31,395 nucleotides of DNA from positions 1-31,395 of the forward strand of contig CAJLTA010000025.1 in NCBI GenBank assembly GCA_905209455.1. The letters run 5' to 3'. The DNA comes from an uncultured Collinsella sp. Its GTDB lineage: Bacteria; Actinomycetota; Coriobacteriia; Coriobacteriales; Coriobacteriaceae. Every line of letters begins with the position of its first letter. The first letter of the stretch is position 1. The notes under the pieces were generated by a model. It ran no database searches. It saw nothing but the letters and a program-made list of their open reading frames with translations, and was not told where the DNA came from. Positions 14,829-22,318 of this stretch are shown piece after piece. A program made the translations under genes and the position numbers.

Positions 14829-16625
14829 TTAAAGCCGTTGGCACACCGTAGCCACATGCTGCCCATCAAAACCGAACCCCCAGCGCATGCGGCCAACGCC
14901 GGGGCGTGGTACACGAATTTCGTCGATGCCGTCGCGCTCTATGTCGAGTAGCGACTGCACGGCCAGCAATTCCAACCCCAGCGCATCCACATCGGGGTCA
15001 TACATCATATTGATCGTTATAAGCGGGCGCTCGTCCAGCATGCCGATCGTGTCAGCTACGTCGAACACAGCGCCCGTAGGAAAAACCTGGATGTCCCAGC
15101 GACCCGCGCCACACTTTCGCCTCGAAGCAGGATTGGCATAGCCCGGCAAGCCAAAGCAGAGCCCCTGCAAGAGCAGATGATATGGCAGCGGCGTATCTGG
15201 GTCGGTCGCACCGATTCCCGCATCTCCCAAGATGCGGCTTAGCGCCCGCCTCACGGTATCCTCGTTCCCATGGCACAGCCCGTCGCGAAACGCATCGACG
15301 TCTCGAATGTCTTCTGCGGCACACTCAAACCACTCAATAATCACTAGACGCAAGGCCTGACGAAGCTCGTTATTGGGCAATCGCAAAGCACGGAGGCGAT
15401 CGCCATGCTCTGGCTCCTCAGTCATATCCGTCGTGAGAAAACCGGACAGATACAGCGCTGTCCACATGCCATCGTCAGGCGAGACATCTGGCTCTGCAGT
15501 GCCCAAACAAAGCGGGACCTCAGCGCACCCATGGGCCTCGAGCAAATCAAACAAGACCGAAAGGCGGTCGAGATTCCACCCGGCAACTACCCTACTCAGG
15601 CAATCGGCATATCCATACAGATCGGCACGCACAGGAGCCGTGCAGCCTCGGCCCAGAAAACCGATCACACGCTCTGGACTCGAGCAATAGGCCCTGCCAA
15701 ACCGATACCCCTCGAGCCATTCACGCGCATCATCCAGGTATTCCTCGCGCCCAGCATGATTCAATAGAGCCTCGACCTCGGCATCCGAAAAACCGAAACA
15801 TCGGTCACACCACGCCGACAGCGGCGTCGTCAGACAATACGAGCAGCCGCGCGAAGAAAGCGCCACTTCGGCAGGACTGGGACGCTCCCCCATCAAACAC
15901 GTCAGCCGCAACGAATCGCGCGCAGCAGCAATGGCGTCGAACAGCACGCGATCGAATAGATCTGCCGGATCGGCGCCGGAAGCGTCCCTCGCGCTCGCAC
16001 GGCAAGAGCACGCCCCATCGTACCCATCAACGAGCAATACAACCTGCTCATCGTAGGCAATCTCCAGCAGCTCTATGAGCACACCGAGCACCGAGTCAAC
16101 CTCGTCCGCGCTCGCCACGCCACGCGCGACACGTTCGACGTGACGCACCTTATCTCGAGCTAAATCCGGAGCCTCCAAGAGCGCCAACAAGCGAGCGCAC
16201 TCGCCCGAAAGGGCATCGCGCACGACGCCGGCAACAGCGGGGCCACGCCTCGCAGCGCCAGAAAAGTCCAGCGATATCACCGGATAGCAAGCGTACTCAT
16301 CCCGATAGCGCCCGCCGTCCGCATCCCAAATCTGAGCATCGGCAAACGAGATCCGACCGGTGCGACCGACCGCTGGACGCTCCAGAAAAGCCCTGAGCAT
16401 CGACAAGTTCATGCTCTTGCCAAAACCCTCGGGTCGACAGCACACCACAACGGACGCGTCGCAGTCCAACACATCGGCAATAAACATGGTCTTGTCGACC
16501 AGCGTGCAGCAACCAAGAGCCTCCGCATAGTCGTGCATGCCAATGGGCAAAGCCGCATCGTCGGCACAGCCGATCAAGCGCACGCCAAAGCCAGCAGCAC
16601 AATCAACATTTGCCTGTTCAGACAC
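14829..16625 (-). CDS. AAA-ATPase-like / PD-(D/E)XK-like protein with degraded active sites
   Basis: The frame is open from 16757, but I chose the GTG at 16625 (MSEQANVDCAAG) because AGGGGGA lies eight bases upstream. This gives 598 residues, close to the family's usual size. The N-terminal half resembles the AAA-ATPase-like family: a LVDKTMFIADVL segment, Walker A in the form PEGFGKSMNLSML (65-77, usually RRFGK), and LLVDGYDGA (199-203 = VDGYD), where the family normally has DEYD, so the catalytic Glu is Gly. The C-terminal 95 residues align with the PD-(D/E)XK nuclease-like end. GRWDI (508-512) keeps the first Asp, but LITINMM stands where an (I/V)E.K strand is expected. It is therefore probably inactive as ATPase and nuclease. 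The family's role is unknown. Cysteine content is unusually high in the first half. Confidence 0.72.
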   Translation of the reverse strand: MSEQANVDCAAGFGVRLIGCADDAALPIGMHDYAEALGCCTLVDKTMFIADVLDCDASVVVCCRPEGFGKSMNLSMLRAFLERPAVGRTGRISFADAQIWDADGGRYRDEYACYPVISLDFSGAARRGPAVAGVVRDALSGECARLLALLEAPDLARDKVRHVERVARGVASADEVDSVLGVLIELLEIAYDEQVVLLVDGYDGACSCRASARDASGADPADLFDRVLFDAIAAARDSLRLTCLMGERPSPAEVALSSRGCSYCLTTPLSAWCDRCFGFSDAEVEALLNHAGREEYLDDAREWLEGYRFGRAYCSSPERVIGFLGRGCTAPVRADLYGYADCLSRVVAGWNLDRLSVLFDLLEAHGCAEVPLCLGTAEPDVSPDDGMWTALYLSGFLTTDMTEEPEHGDRLRALRLPNNELRQALRLVIIEWFECAAEDIRDVDAFRDGLCHGNEDTVRRALSRILGDAGIGATDPDTPLPYHLLLQGLCFGLPGYANPASRRKCGAGRWDIQVFPTGAVFDVADTIGMLDERPLITINMMYDPDVDALGLELLAVQSLLDIERDGIDEIRVPRPGVGRMRWGFGFDGQHVATVCQRL

Positions 16626-16759
16626 CAAAACGTTCCCCCTAAATCGCTGCACGATGCCAATTGTAATGACCGCCTCGCGCGTACCGACGACGCCGCGCGA
16701 ACATATCGGGCAACGGTAGCAACAAGAGGTGTGAGGGGGCATAACTAATCGTTGCACAA

Positions 16760-16795
16760 CAAAACGGGGCCCGATGCATTCGCACCGGACCCCGT
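16760..16795 (-). terminator. Rho-independent terminator of the sortase-anchored surface protein gene
   Basis: Stem ACGGGG (16764-16769)/CCCCGT (16790-16795) continues inward as CCG/CGG and TGC/GCA with single mismatches and a four-base loop. On the minus strand it is followed by TTTTGTTG. It stands 33 bases beyond the stop at 16828. Confidence 0.85.
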
Positions 16796-16827
16796 CCCGA
16801 CTCTTTAGTTATCTGGCAACCGAGAGG

Positions 16828-18609
16828 CTACTCCTCCGAGCTGTCCTCCCCAGAAGCCTTCTTCTGCTGATCGAGCTTATGCTTACCACTTACGATAGAC
16901 GTAGCACCCAGTGTGGCCAAGCTCGCGCTGGCAAGGCTCGCCATCACGATCAAGTCGCCCGTCTTGGGCATGTTGCCGCCAGATGACTTGGTTGTGGTGG
17001 TCGTGGTGGTTGTAGTGGTAACCGTTTTGGAGTCATTTTGCTCCTGGACTTGGTTGTCAGCACCGCTCTTGTCGTCGTCTTCGGACTGTTTCTTTTCGCC
17101 CTCGGTCTTGCTCTCGTCCTTCTTCTGAGCGGATTTGTCGTCCTTCGCCTCAGAGCTAGAACCCTTATCGGATTTGGTCTTCTCGGAAGCCTTGTCCTTG
17201 GAGTCGCCCTTTGCGGCCTCGGTCTTTTCCGTGGAAACCTGATCAGAGTTGTCCTTGTTCTGAGTCGAGCCGTTATTGACACCAGCCATCAGCGAAGAGC
17301 CCAGCGTAGAACCAAGCTGCACGGAGAAAGAAGGCTTCTTGTCCGGCGAAGCAACGGGAGCGTCCGGCGCCTTATTCGAGTCGTCCTTGGAAGCATCGGA
17401 ATCAGAAGCGGCGCCAGTGTTAGAGTCATTGCTAGAACCAGTATCGGCGGAAGAATCGCTCGAGCCAGTGGAAGAGTCAGAGGAACCAGCGTCGGTCGAA
17501 CCAGAGGCGGCGCTGCCCGTATTGCCGGCAGAGCTTGAAGACGAATCGCCCGCAGCAGAGCCGTTCGAATCGGAGCCGTTCGAGGTGGAACCGTCGTTGA
17601 TAGCGCCACCAGCAGAGCCATTACCGTCAGCATCGGTCGAGGGCGCATCCATCCTGTCATCGTTGGCATCGTCACTCGAGCCGTCATTCGAATCAGGCGT
17701 CGGCGAGGGCGCCGGCGTAGGCTCGGGCTGCACGGGCGTCGCAGCGGCAGCGGCCTCGTCCTCGGCGATATAAACCAAGCAGTCCTTCAGCTCGTTGCGG
17801 TAGCGGTTCTTCCAGCCCTCATGATACTGGGGTTGGCTCGAATACTTGGTCGCCACGTTATTGACCACGCTGTAGGAAAGCGCCGTCACAAACTCGCGAT
17901 CGGACATATCGTTGGAAAGATTCGCCCAGCGGAAAAAGTCCCTGCAGCCACCAGTGCCGCACATGTTGGTAATGCTCCACACCATGCCCTTGACGCAGTC
18001 GGCGCGGCCCGAAATATCAATACCCAGGCCGCTCTTGAGCCACGCCTCGGTCACCGCATAGTACGAGTTGTACGCATAAGCATCTTGAAGTGCTGAGAAC
18101 TCAACAGGATCGGTGTTGTAAGCACCCTGGAAGGCCTCCTGCGCAATACGGCCCAACTCGGTGAGCTGACCGTTCTCGTACATGGCATTGCTCGTGTTGG
18201 AAATCTCGCTGCCGCGATCAATCGCATCCTTGAGCATGCTGTATTTTTCGGGGCTGTAGTTGTAGACCTGCTTCATAAACGGAATGAGCGACCAGCGGCG
18301 GTCGAACTGGTAATAGCCCAACGCGTTATAGCCGTCACCGTACGAAAAGCCCTGGTTGTAGTTACCATGGCTCTCGTACTTGGTAAAGTACTTCATCTCG
18401 GGAGTCACGTTGACAAACGAAACGCCCTGGACCGACCTCAGCACGCCTGAGAAGGACTGCTGGGTGTAGAGACCCTTATCGATATCGGTGGCATCCGAGG
18501 CAACGCCCGGCGTGGGCTCCTCGGCAGCGGCGGGTGCCGGCGCGGAAACGGCGCCAAACGAAAGCGCCAACGTCAGGCCCGCGACAATAGCAGAATGCTT
18601 GGGCTGCAT
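16828..18609 (-). CDS. Sortase-anchored surface protein with a lysozyme-like N-terminal domain
   Basis: The ATG at 18609 follows GGGAGGA. The product is 593 residues. Residues 1-29 are a signal peptide (LTLALSFGAVSAPAPAAA). Residues 45-285 are a globular domain with KYFTKYESHGNYNQGF (E79), GDGYNALGYYQFDRRW (92-106) and Cys 205, 217, 222 and 277. The E-S-x-G-N-Y...ALGYYQFD pattern suggests a lysozyme/transglycosylase-like fold with E79 as candidate acid; this is inference. Residues 290-530 are a low-complexity Ser/Asp/Asn/Lys linker, long enough to cross the wall. A poly-Thr run precedes the sorting signal MPKTG (547-551, an LPxTG variant), a 24-residue hydrophobic segment and KHKLDQQKKASGEDSSEE. 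This tail is longer and more acidic at its end than usual. It is probably covalently attached to peptidoglycan and acts on wall or host material. No sortase gene is in the window. Confidence 0.8.
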   Translation of the reverse strand: MQPKHSAIVAGLTLALSFGAVSAPAPAAAEEPTPGVASDATDIDKGLYTQQSFSGVLRSVQGVSFVNVTPEMKYFTKYESHGNYNQGFSYGDGYNALGYYQFDRRWSLIPFMKQVYNYSPEKYSMLKDAIDRGSEISNTSNAMYENGQLTELGRIAQEAFQGAYNTDPVEFSALQDAYAYNSYYAVTEAWLKSGLGIDISGRADCVKGMVWSITNMCGTGGCRDFFRWANLSNDMSDREFVTALSYSVVNNVATKYSSQPQYHEGWKNRYRNELKDCLVYIAEDEAAAAATPVQPEPTPAPSPTPDSNDGSSDDANDDRMDAPSTDADGNGSAGGAINDGSTSNGSDSNGSAAGDSSSSSAGNTGSAASGSTDAGSSDSSTGSSDSSADTGSSNDSNTGAASDSDASKDDSNKAPDAPVASPDKKPSFSVQLGSTLGSSLMAGVNNGSTQNKDNSDQVSTEKTEAAKGDSKDKASEKTKSDKGSSSEAKDDKSAQKKDESKTEGEKKQSEDDDKSGADNQVQEQNDSKTVTTTTTTTTTTKSSGGNMPKTGDLIVMASLASASLATLGATSIVSGKHKLDQQKKASGEDSSEE

Positions 18610-18679
18610 AAGATCCTCCCTGCATTGGTGTAGTTAAAGTTCAGTTTGCAAAGATAAAAATTAGTATTGCAGCTCGCCC

Positions 18680-18695
18680 GTTGTTGCACAACAAC
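18680..18695. repeat. Short palindrome upstream of the surface protein gene (possible operator)
   Basis: Arms GTTGTTG (18680-18686) and CAACAAC (18689-18695) are separated by two bases, about 70 bases before the start at 18609. The two-base spacer is too short for an RNA hairpin but suits a dimeric DNA-binding protein. Part of it (GTTGCACAACAA, 18683-18694) recurs at 16751-16762. Confidence 0.4.
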
Positions 18696-18737
18696 CCCTC
18701 GGTAAACGGCAACAACCCTCCGCGAAATCTTAAGGAA

Positions 18738-19430
18738 TTAAACAAACTGGTCGTCGGGCGCCATCAGAAGCTCGCCGTATCGCTCCATCAGCCCGTCCCT
18801 CAACTGACAGAAAGCGGGGATATAGACGTTCAAGATGCGCTGAATCAAATCTTGAGCGAGCTTGTTGTCGTAGATATGGACGTTCGTATTGCGGTCTCTG
18901 AGCATGTCTAGCCAGGCCGCCTCATCAATAAAGTCGTAGAATCGGTACGACTCCTTCACGATGGCACGAGGAGACCCCGACGCGGCAAGCGTGGCGCCCT
19001 CATACTCGAGCAGACGCTTAAGGAGCTTCCAGCTCAGTTCAAATTGAAGATTGAACTTATTAATCAATCCACTCTGAACAAAATCATTGTTGAGATCCTG
19101 ATTGGGCGCATCCTCAAGACTCGCCAAGGCGCTAACAAAGTTCTCATTTTTTTCATACAGAATCACACCATCCCTGGCAATCTCATCGAGCAATTGCTGC
19201 GAGAGGGACTCGTCGAGATTGACGACATCTACATCTAAAAGAGTATCAAGATGTTCCTCGATCAAATATGAGAAACGGCCGAAATCCCGGCAACCTGCTA
19301 CGGCGATGTCAATATCGCTCTTGGGCAAGTTGTCGCCTCGAGCACGAGAACCAAACAACACGACCTTCTCGGCGTCACATTCCCGAGCAAAAACTTCGAT
19401 TTGCTTGTACACCTTGTCGAGAGATGCCAT
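18738..19430 (-). CDS. Fused MNT nucleotidyltransferase-HEPN (HI0074-like) protein
   Basis: The ATG at 19430 (MASLDKVYKQIEVF) has AGGGG five bases upstream, overlapping the stop of the Rrf2 gene. The GTG at 19436 lies inside that site and is rejected. The product is 230 residues. Residues 1-95 are a minimal nucleotidyltransferase domain: GSRARGDNLPKSDID (27-41) gives GS-x10-DxD, and D66/D68 in LLDVDVV supplies the third acidic residue. Residues 105-225 resemble the HI0074 substrate-binding/HEPN family: NKFNLQFELSWKLLKRLLEYEG and DRNTNVHIYD, with R180 and H185 as R-x4-H. These parts are normally two genes, related to MntA/HepT toxin-antitoxin pairs in which the MNT partner nucleotidylates HEPN. 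Here they form one polypeptide, so a self-modifying enzyme is possible. Its coupling to the Fe-S regulator is unexplained. Confidence 0.82.
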   Translation of the reverse strand: MASLDKVYKQIEVFARECDAEKVVLFGSRARGDNLPKSDIDIAVAGCRDFGRFSYLIEEHLDTLLDVDVVNLDESLSQQLLDEIARDGVILYEKNENFVSALASLEDAPNQDLNNDFVQSGLINKFNLQFELSWKLLKRLLEYEGATLAASGSPRAIVKESYRFYDFIDEAAWLDMLRDRNTNVHIYDNKLAQDLIQRILNVYIPAFCQLRDGLMERYGELLMAPDDQFV

Positions 19431-19438
19431 TTGCACCC

Positions 19439-19870
19439 CTACAGCTTAATGTCAAAGTTGATTTCGGGGACGGCGGCCAGGTCGGCCAACGTCACGCCGT
19501 CGACGTACTTTTCGATCACGTCGTCCAAACCGCGCCAGAACTTGACGGTCGAGCACAAATCGCTGCGGGTGCAGCTGTTGTCGATGCCATCGCACGCCAC
19601 CGGAGCCGTGCTGCCCTCGACGGCACGCAGGATGTCGCCGGCGCGCACCTCGGCCGGGTCCTTCGCCATCATGTAGCCGCCGCCCTTACCGCGCACGCTC
19701 CTAAGCAGGCCCGCCTTCATGAGCGGACGAACCAGCTGCTCCAAATACTTTTGTGAAATATGCTCGCGGTCAGCGACCTCGCGAAGGGCAATCTTGCCCT
19801 CGGCGTCACCAAGCGCTGCGATATAGATCATCAGACGGAGGGCATAGCGGCCCTTAGAAGAAATGAGCAT
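19439..19870 (-). CDS. Rrf2 family (IscR-like) transcriptional regulator of the SUF operon
   Basis: I chose the ATG at 19870 (MLISSKGRYALRLMIYIA), with AGAGGG five bases upstream; the frame is open from 19921 without support. The product is 143 residues. Residues 1-70 are the Rrf2 winged helix-turn-helix, with SQKYLEQLVRPLMKAGLL as recognition region and SVRGKGGGY as the wing. Cys 93, 100 and 106 (CDGIDNSC...C) have nearly the spacing of the IscR cluster ligands (92, 98, 104), so a [2Fe-2S] cluster probably sets its DNA affinity. It is divergent from sufCBDSU and most likely represses that operon when clusters are plentiful. The MNT-HEPN gene follows with its ribosome-binding site inside this stop codon, so the two share a transcript. 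Confidence 0.9.
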   Translation of the reverse strand: MLISSKGRYALRLMIYIAALGDAEGKIALREVADREHISQKYLEQLVRPLMKAGLLRSVRGKGGGYMMAKDPAEVRAGDILRAVEGSTAPVACDGIDNSCTRSDLCSTVKFWRGLDDVIEKYVDGVTLADLAAVPEINFDIKL

Positions 19871-19903
19871 ACCTACCCTCTCATCGTAGCCGAGACAAAA
19901 TAC

Positions 19904-19950
19904 CAGGCTTGTTTGTCCCAAATCTTATGCACGCGGGGCAAACAAGCCTG
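19904..19950. promoter_or_regulatory. Long inverted repeat between the Rrf2 regulator and sufC
   Basis: CAGGCTTGTTTG (19904-19915) and CAAACAAGCCTG (19939-19950) are perfect 12-bp inverted repeats. Three further C-G pairs (19917-19919 with 19935-19937) plus a G-T pair extend them to a 16-bp stem with a 15-base loop. On the minus strand TATTTTG follows, so in the regulator's leader it could act as an attenuator. As DNA it could be an operator. Confidence 0.6.
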
Positions 19951-19984
19951 ATTATTATGTCCCACATCTAAAAAGTCGAGTGGA

Positions 19985-20028
19985 TTAGTCGGGTTTTCCC
20001 TTGACTAACTCCGAACCCATAGTAACTT
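19985..20028 (+). promoter_or_regulatory. suf operon promoter with an overlapping inverted repeat (candidate Rrf2 operator)
   Basis: TTGACT (20001-20006) and TAACTT (20023-20028) stand 16 bases apart as -35 and -10. The inverted repeat TTAGTC (19985-19990)/GACTAA (20003-20008) overlaps the -35, and a further AGTCGAG copy lies at 19974. IscR-type sites contain GACT/AGTC half-sites, so this is a plausible repressor site. That assignment is inference. Confidence 0.5.
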
Positions 20029-20092
20029 TATTCCGAGAAGATTCCTAGGGTTTAGTACACCTATGAGTACACCATATACAGAGAGGGACAGC

Positions 20093-20893
20093 ATGAGCGC
20101 AAATCCGCTGCTTTCCATCGAAGGTCTGACCGCCTCCGTGGACGAGAAGACCATCCTCCACAACGTCAACCTCAACGTCGCCGCCGGCGAGACCCACGTG
20201 CTGATGGGACCCAACGGCGCCGGCAAGTCCACCCTCGGCCACCTGGTCATGGGCGACCCCGTCTACACGGTCAACGACGGCCGCATCGTCTTTGACGGCC
20301 AGAACATCACCGAGCTCACCACCGACAAGCGTTCGCGCGCCGGCCTGTTCCTGAGCTTCCAGGCCCCGGTCGAGATTCCGGGCGTGCCACTGTCGAGCTT
20401 TTTGCGCGCCAGCATCGCCGGCCGCCCCGGCCTGGAGATGAAGGGCAAGGAGTTCCGCCGCCGCGTGAAGGAGCTCGCGGCCGAGCTCAACATGGATACC
20501 GCCTACCTCAACCGCGAGCTGGGCGTGGGTTTCTCGGGCGGCGAGAAAAAGAAGGTCGAGATGCTCCAGCTTCTGCTGCTGCAGCCCAAGCTCGCCATCC
20601 TGGACGAGACTGACTCCGGCCTGGACGTCGACGCCCTTTCCACCGTCAGTCATGGCATGGACGCCTACCGCAAGAGCTGCGACGGCTCCATGCTCATCAT
20701 CACGCACAACACGCGCATCCTGGAGCACCTGGATGTCGACCGCGTCCACGTTATGGTCAAGGGCCACATCGTGCGCGAGGACGACGCCTCGCTCATCCCC
20801 TGGATCGACAAGAACGGCTTTGAGACCTTCGAGCGCGAGGCCGCCGAGCAGCGCGCCCAGGCCGAGGCCGCCGCTGCCGAGCAGCAGGCGTAA
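20093..20893 (+). CDS. sufC: Fe-S cluster assembly ATPase SufC
   Basis: The ATG at 20093 (MSANPLLSIEGL) has AGAGGG five bases upstream; the in-frame ATG at 20063 has no good site. The product is 266 residues. It is an ABC-type ATPase with Walker A GPNGAGKST (39-47), Q-loop LSFQAP (88-92 region), signature FSGGEKKKVEM (147-157), Walker B LAILDETDSGLD (167-178) and switch His in LIITHNT. SufC drives conformational change of the SufBD scaffold during cluster building in the cytoplasm. The LDETDSGLD form is typical of SufC rather than of transport ATPases. A short Ala/Glu-rich tail follows residue 245. It is the first gene of the operon, 12 bases before sufB. Confidence 0.96.
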   Translation: MSANPLLSIEGLTASVDEKTILHNVNLNVAAGETHVLMGPNGAGKSTLGHLVMGDPVYTVNDGRIVFDGQNITELTTDKRSRAGLFLSFQAPVEIPGVPLSSFLRASIAGRPGLEMKGKEFRRRVKELAAELNMDTAYLNRELGVGFSGGEKKKVEMLQLLLLQPKLAILDETDSGLDVDALSTVSHGMDAYRKSCDGSMLIITHNTRILEHLDVDRVHVMVKGHIVREDDASLIPWIDKNGFETFEREAAEQRAQAEAAAAEQQA

Positions 20894-20905
20894 AGGGGAG
20901 ACGCA

Positions 20906-22318
20906 ATGACCAAGAACCGCACCGAGGTCGCGGACATCGACCGCAGCCTCTACGACTTCACCTATGGCGAGGAGGGATTTGAGCGCCTCGACGCCGGCAT
21001 CACGCCCGACATCGTGCGCGAGATCAGCGCCAAGAAGGACGAGCCGCAGTGGATGCTCGACCTGCGCTTAAAGTCCCTCGAGATCTTCAACCGCTTCCCC
21101 GACCCGACGTGGGGCCCCTCCATCGAGGGCCTGGACATGGATAACATCGTCGCCTATGTCAAGCCCAACACCGACCAAAAGCACGACTGGGAGTCGGTGC
21201 CCGACGACATCAAGAGCACCTTTGAGCGCCTGGGCATCCCCGAGGCCGAGCGCAGCTATCTGGCAGGCGTCGGCGCGCAGTACGACTCCGAGCTCGTCTA
21301 CCACAACATGCAGGACACAGCGTCTAAGATGGGCATCGTCTACTCCGGCATCGAGGAGGCCCTGCACGACCCGCAGTGGGAACCGCTCATCCACGAGAAG
21401 TTTATGACGCTCATCCCGCCCACCGACCACAAGTTTGCGGCCCTGCACGGCGCCGTATGGTCGGGCGGCTCGTTTGTCTACGTGCCCAAGGGCACCAAGC
21501 TCGACTTCCCGCTGCAGAGCTACTTCCGTCTTAACGCCAAGGGCGCCGGCCAGTTTGAGCACACGCTCATCATCGTCGAGGACGACGCCGACCTGCACTT
21601 TATCGAGGGTTGCTCCGCGCCCAAGTACAACGTAGCCAACCTCCACGCCGGCGCCGTCGAGCTCTTTGTGGGCAAGCGTGCGCACCTGCGCTACTCGACC
21701 ATCGAGAACTGGTCCAAGAACATGTACAACCTCAACACCAAGCGTGCGCGCGTGGACGAGGACGGCGACATCGAGTGGATCAGCGGCTCCTTCGGTAGCC
21801 ACGTGGGCTACCTCTACCCCATGAGCGTGCTCAACGGCCGTCGCGCCCGCTCGAGCTTTACCGGCATCACCTTTGCCGGCGCCGGGCAGAACCTCGACAC
21901 CGGCTGCAAGGTCGTGCTCAACGCGCCCGAGACCTCGGCAACCGTCGAGACCAAGGGCATCTCCAAGAGTGGCGGCATCCAGACGTTCCGCAGCTCTATC
22001 GTTGCCACGCCCAAGGCCGAGGGCTCCAAGGCAACCGTGAGCTGCCAGTCACTGATGCTCGACGACCAGAGCCGCTCCGACACCATCCCGGCCATGGACA
22101 TCCGCGCCAAGAACGTCGACATCGGCCACGAGGCCACCATCGGACGTATCGGCGACGACAAGGTATTCTACCTGATGAGCCGCGGTATCCCGGAGGAAGA
22201 GGCTCGCACCATGATCGTCAACGGCTTTGCCAACCCGGTCTCCAAGGAGCTACCGCTTGAGTACGCCGTCGAGATGAACAACCTGATCAAGCTCGAGATG
22301 GAAGGAGCGATCGGATAA
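20906..22318 (+). CDS. sufB: Fe-S cluster assembly scaffold SufB
   Basis: The ATG at 20906 follows AAAGGGGAG. The product is 470 residues, the normal length of SufB. Recognisable stretches are GVGAQYDSELVYHNMQ, GAVWSGGSFVYVPKG, the beta-helix core from FRLNAKGAGQFEHTLIIVEDDA through LHFIEGCSAPKY, and the C-terminal DNVDIGHEATIGRIGDD-like region with FYLMSRGIPEEEA. SufB binds SufC and SufD to form the SufBC2D complex on which the new cluster is assembled. Its stop TAA overlaps the sufD start by one base (TAATG), which implies translational coupling. Gene order C-B-D-S-U differs from the C-D-S-U-B order of Bacillus. No irregularity seen. Confidence 0.96.
   Translation: MTKNRTEVADIDRSLYDFTYGEEGFERLDAGITPDIVREISAKKDEPQWMLDLRLKSLEIFNRFPDPTWGPSIEGLDMDNIVAYVKPNTDQKHDWESVPDDIKSTFERLGIPEAERSYLAGVGAQYDSELVYHNMQDTASKMGIVYSGIEEALHDPQWEPLIHEKFMTLIPPTDHKFAALHGAVWSGGSFVYVPKGTKLDFPLQSYFRLNAKGAGQFEHTLIIVEDDADLHFIEGCSAPKYNVANLHAGAVELFVGKRAHLRYSTIENWSKNMYNLNTKRARVDEDGDIEWISGSFGSHVGYLYPMSVLNGRRARSSFTGITFAGAGQNLDTGCKVVLNAPETSATVETKGISKSGGIQTFRSSIVATPKAEGSKATVSCQSLMLDDQSRSDTIPAMDIRAKNVDIGHEATIGRIGDDKVFYLMSRGIPEEEARTMIVNGFANPVSKELPLEYAVEMNNLIKLEMEGAIG

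Noticed and set aside
16626..16757. N-terminal extension of the AAA-ATPase-like protein
   Set aside because: The Cys/Arg-rich 44 residues are not family-like and a GTG with AGGGGGA is available at 16625.
20063..20092. Earlier ATG for SufC
   Set aside because: It lacks a well-placed Shine-Dalgarno site; the ATG at 20093 has AGAGGG at five bases and fits the family length.
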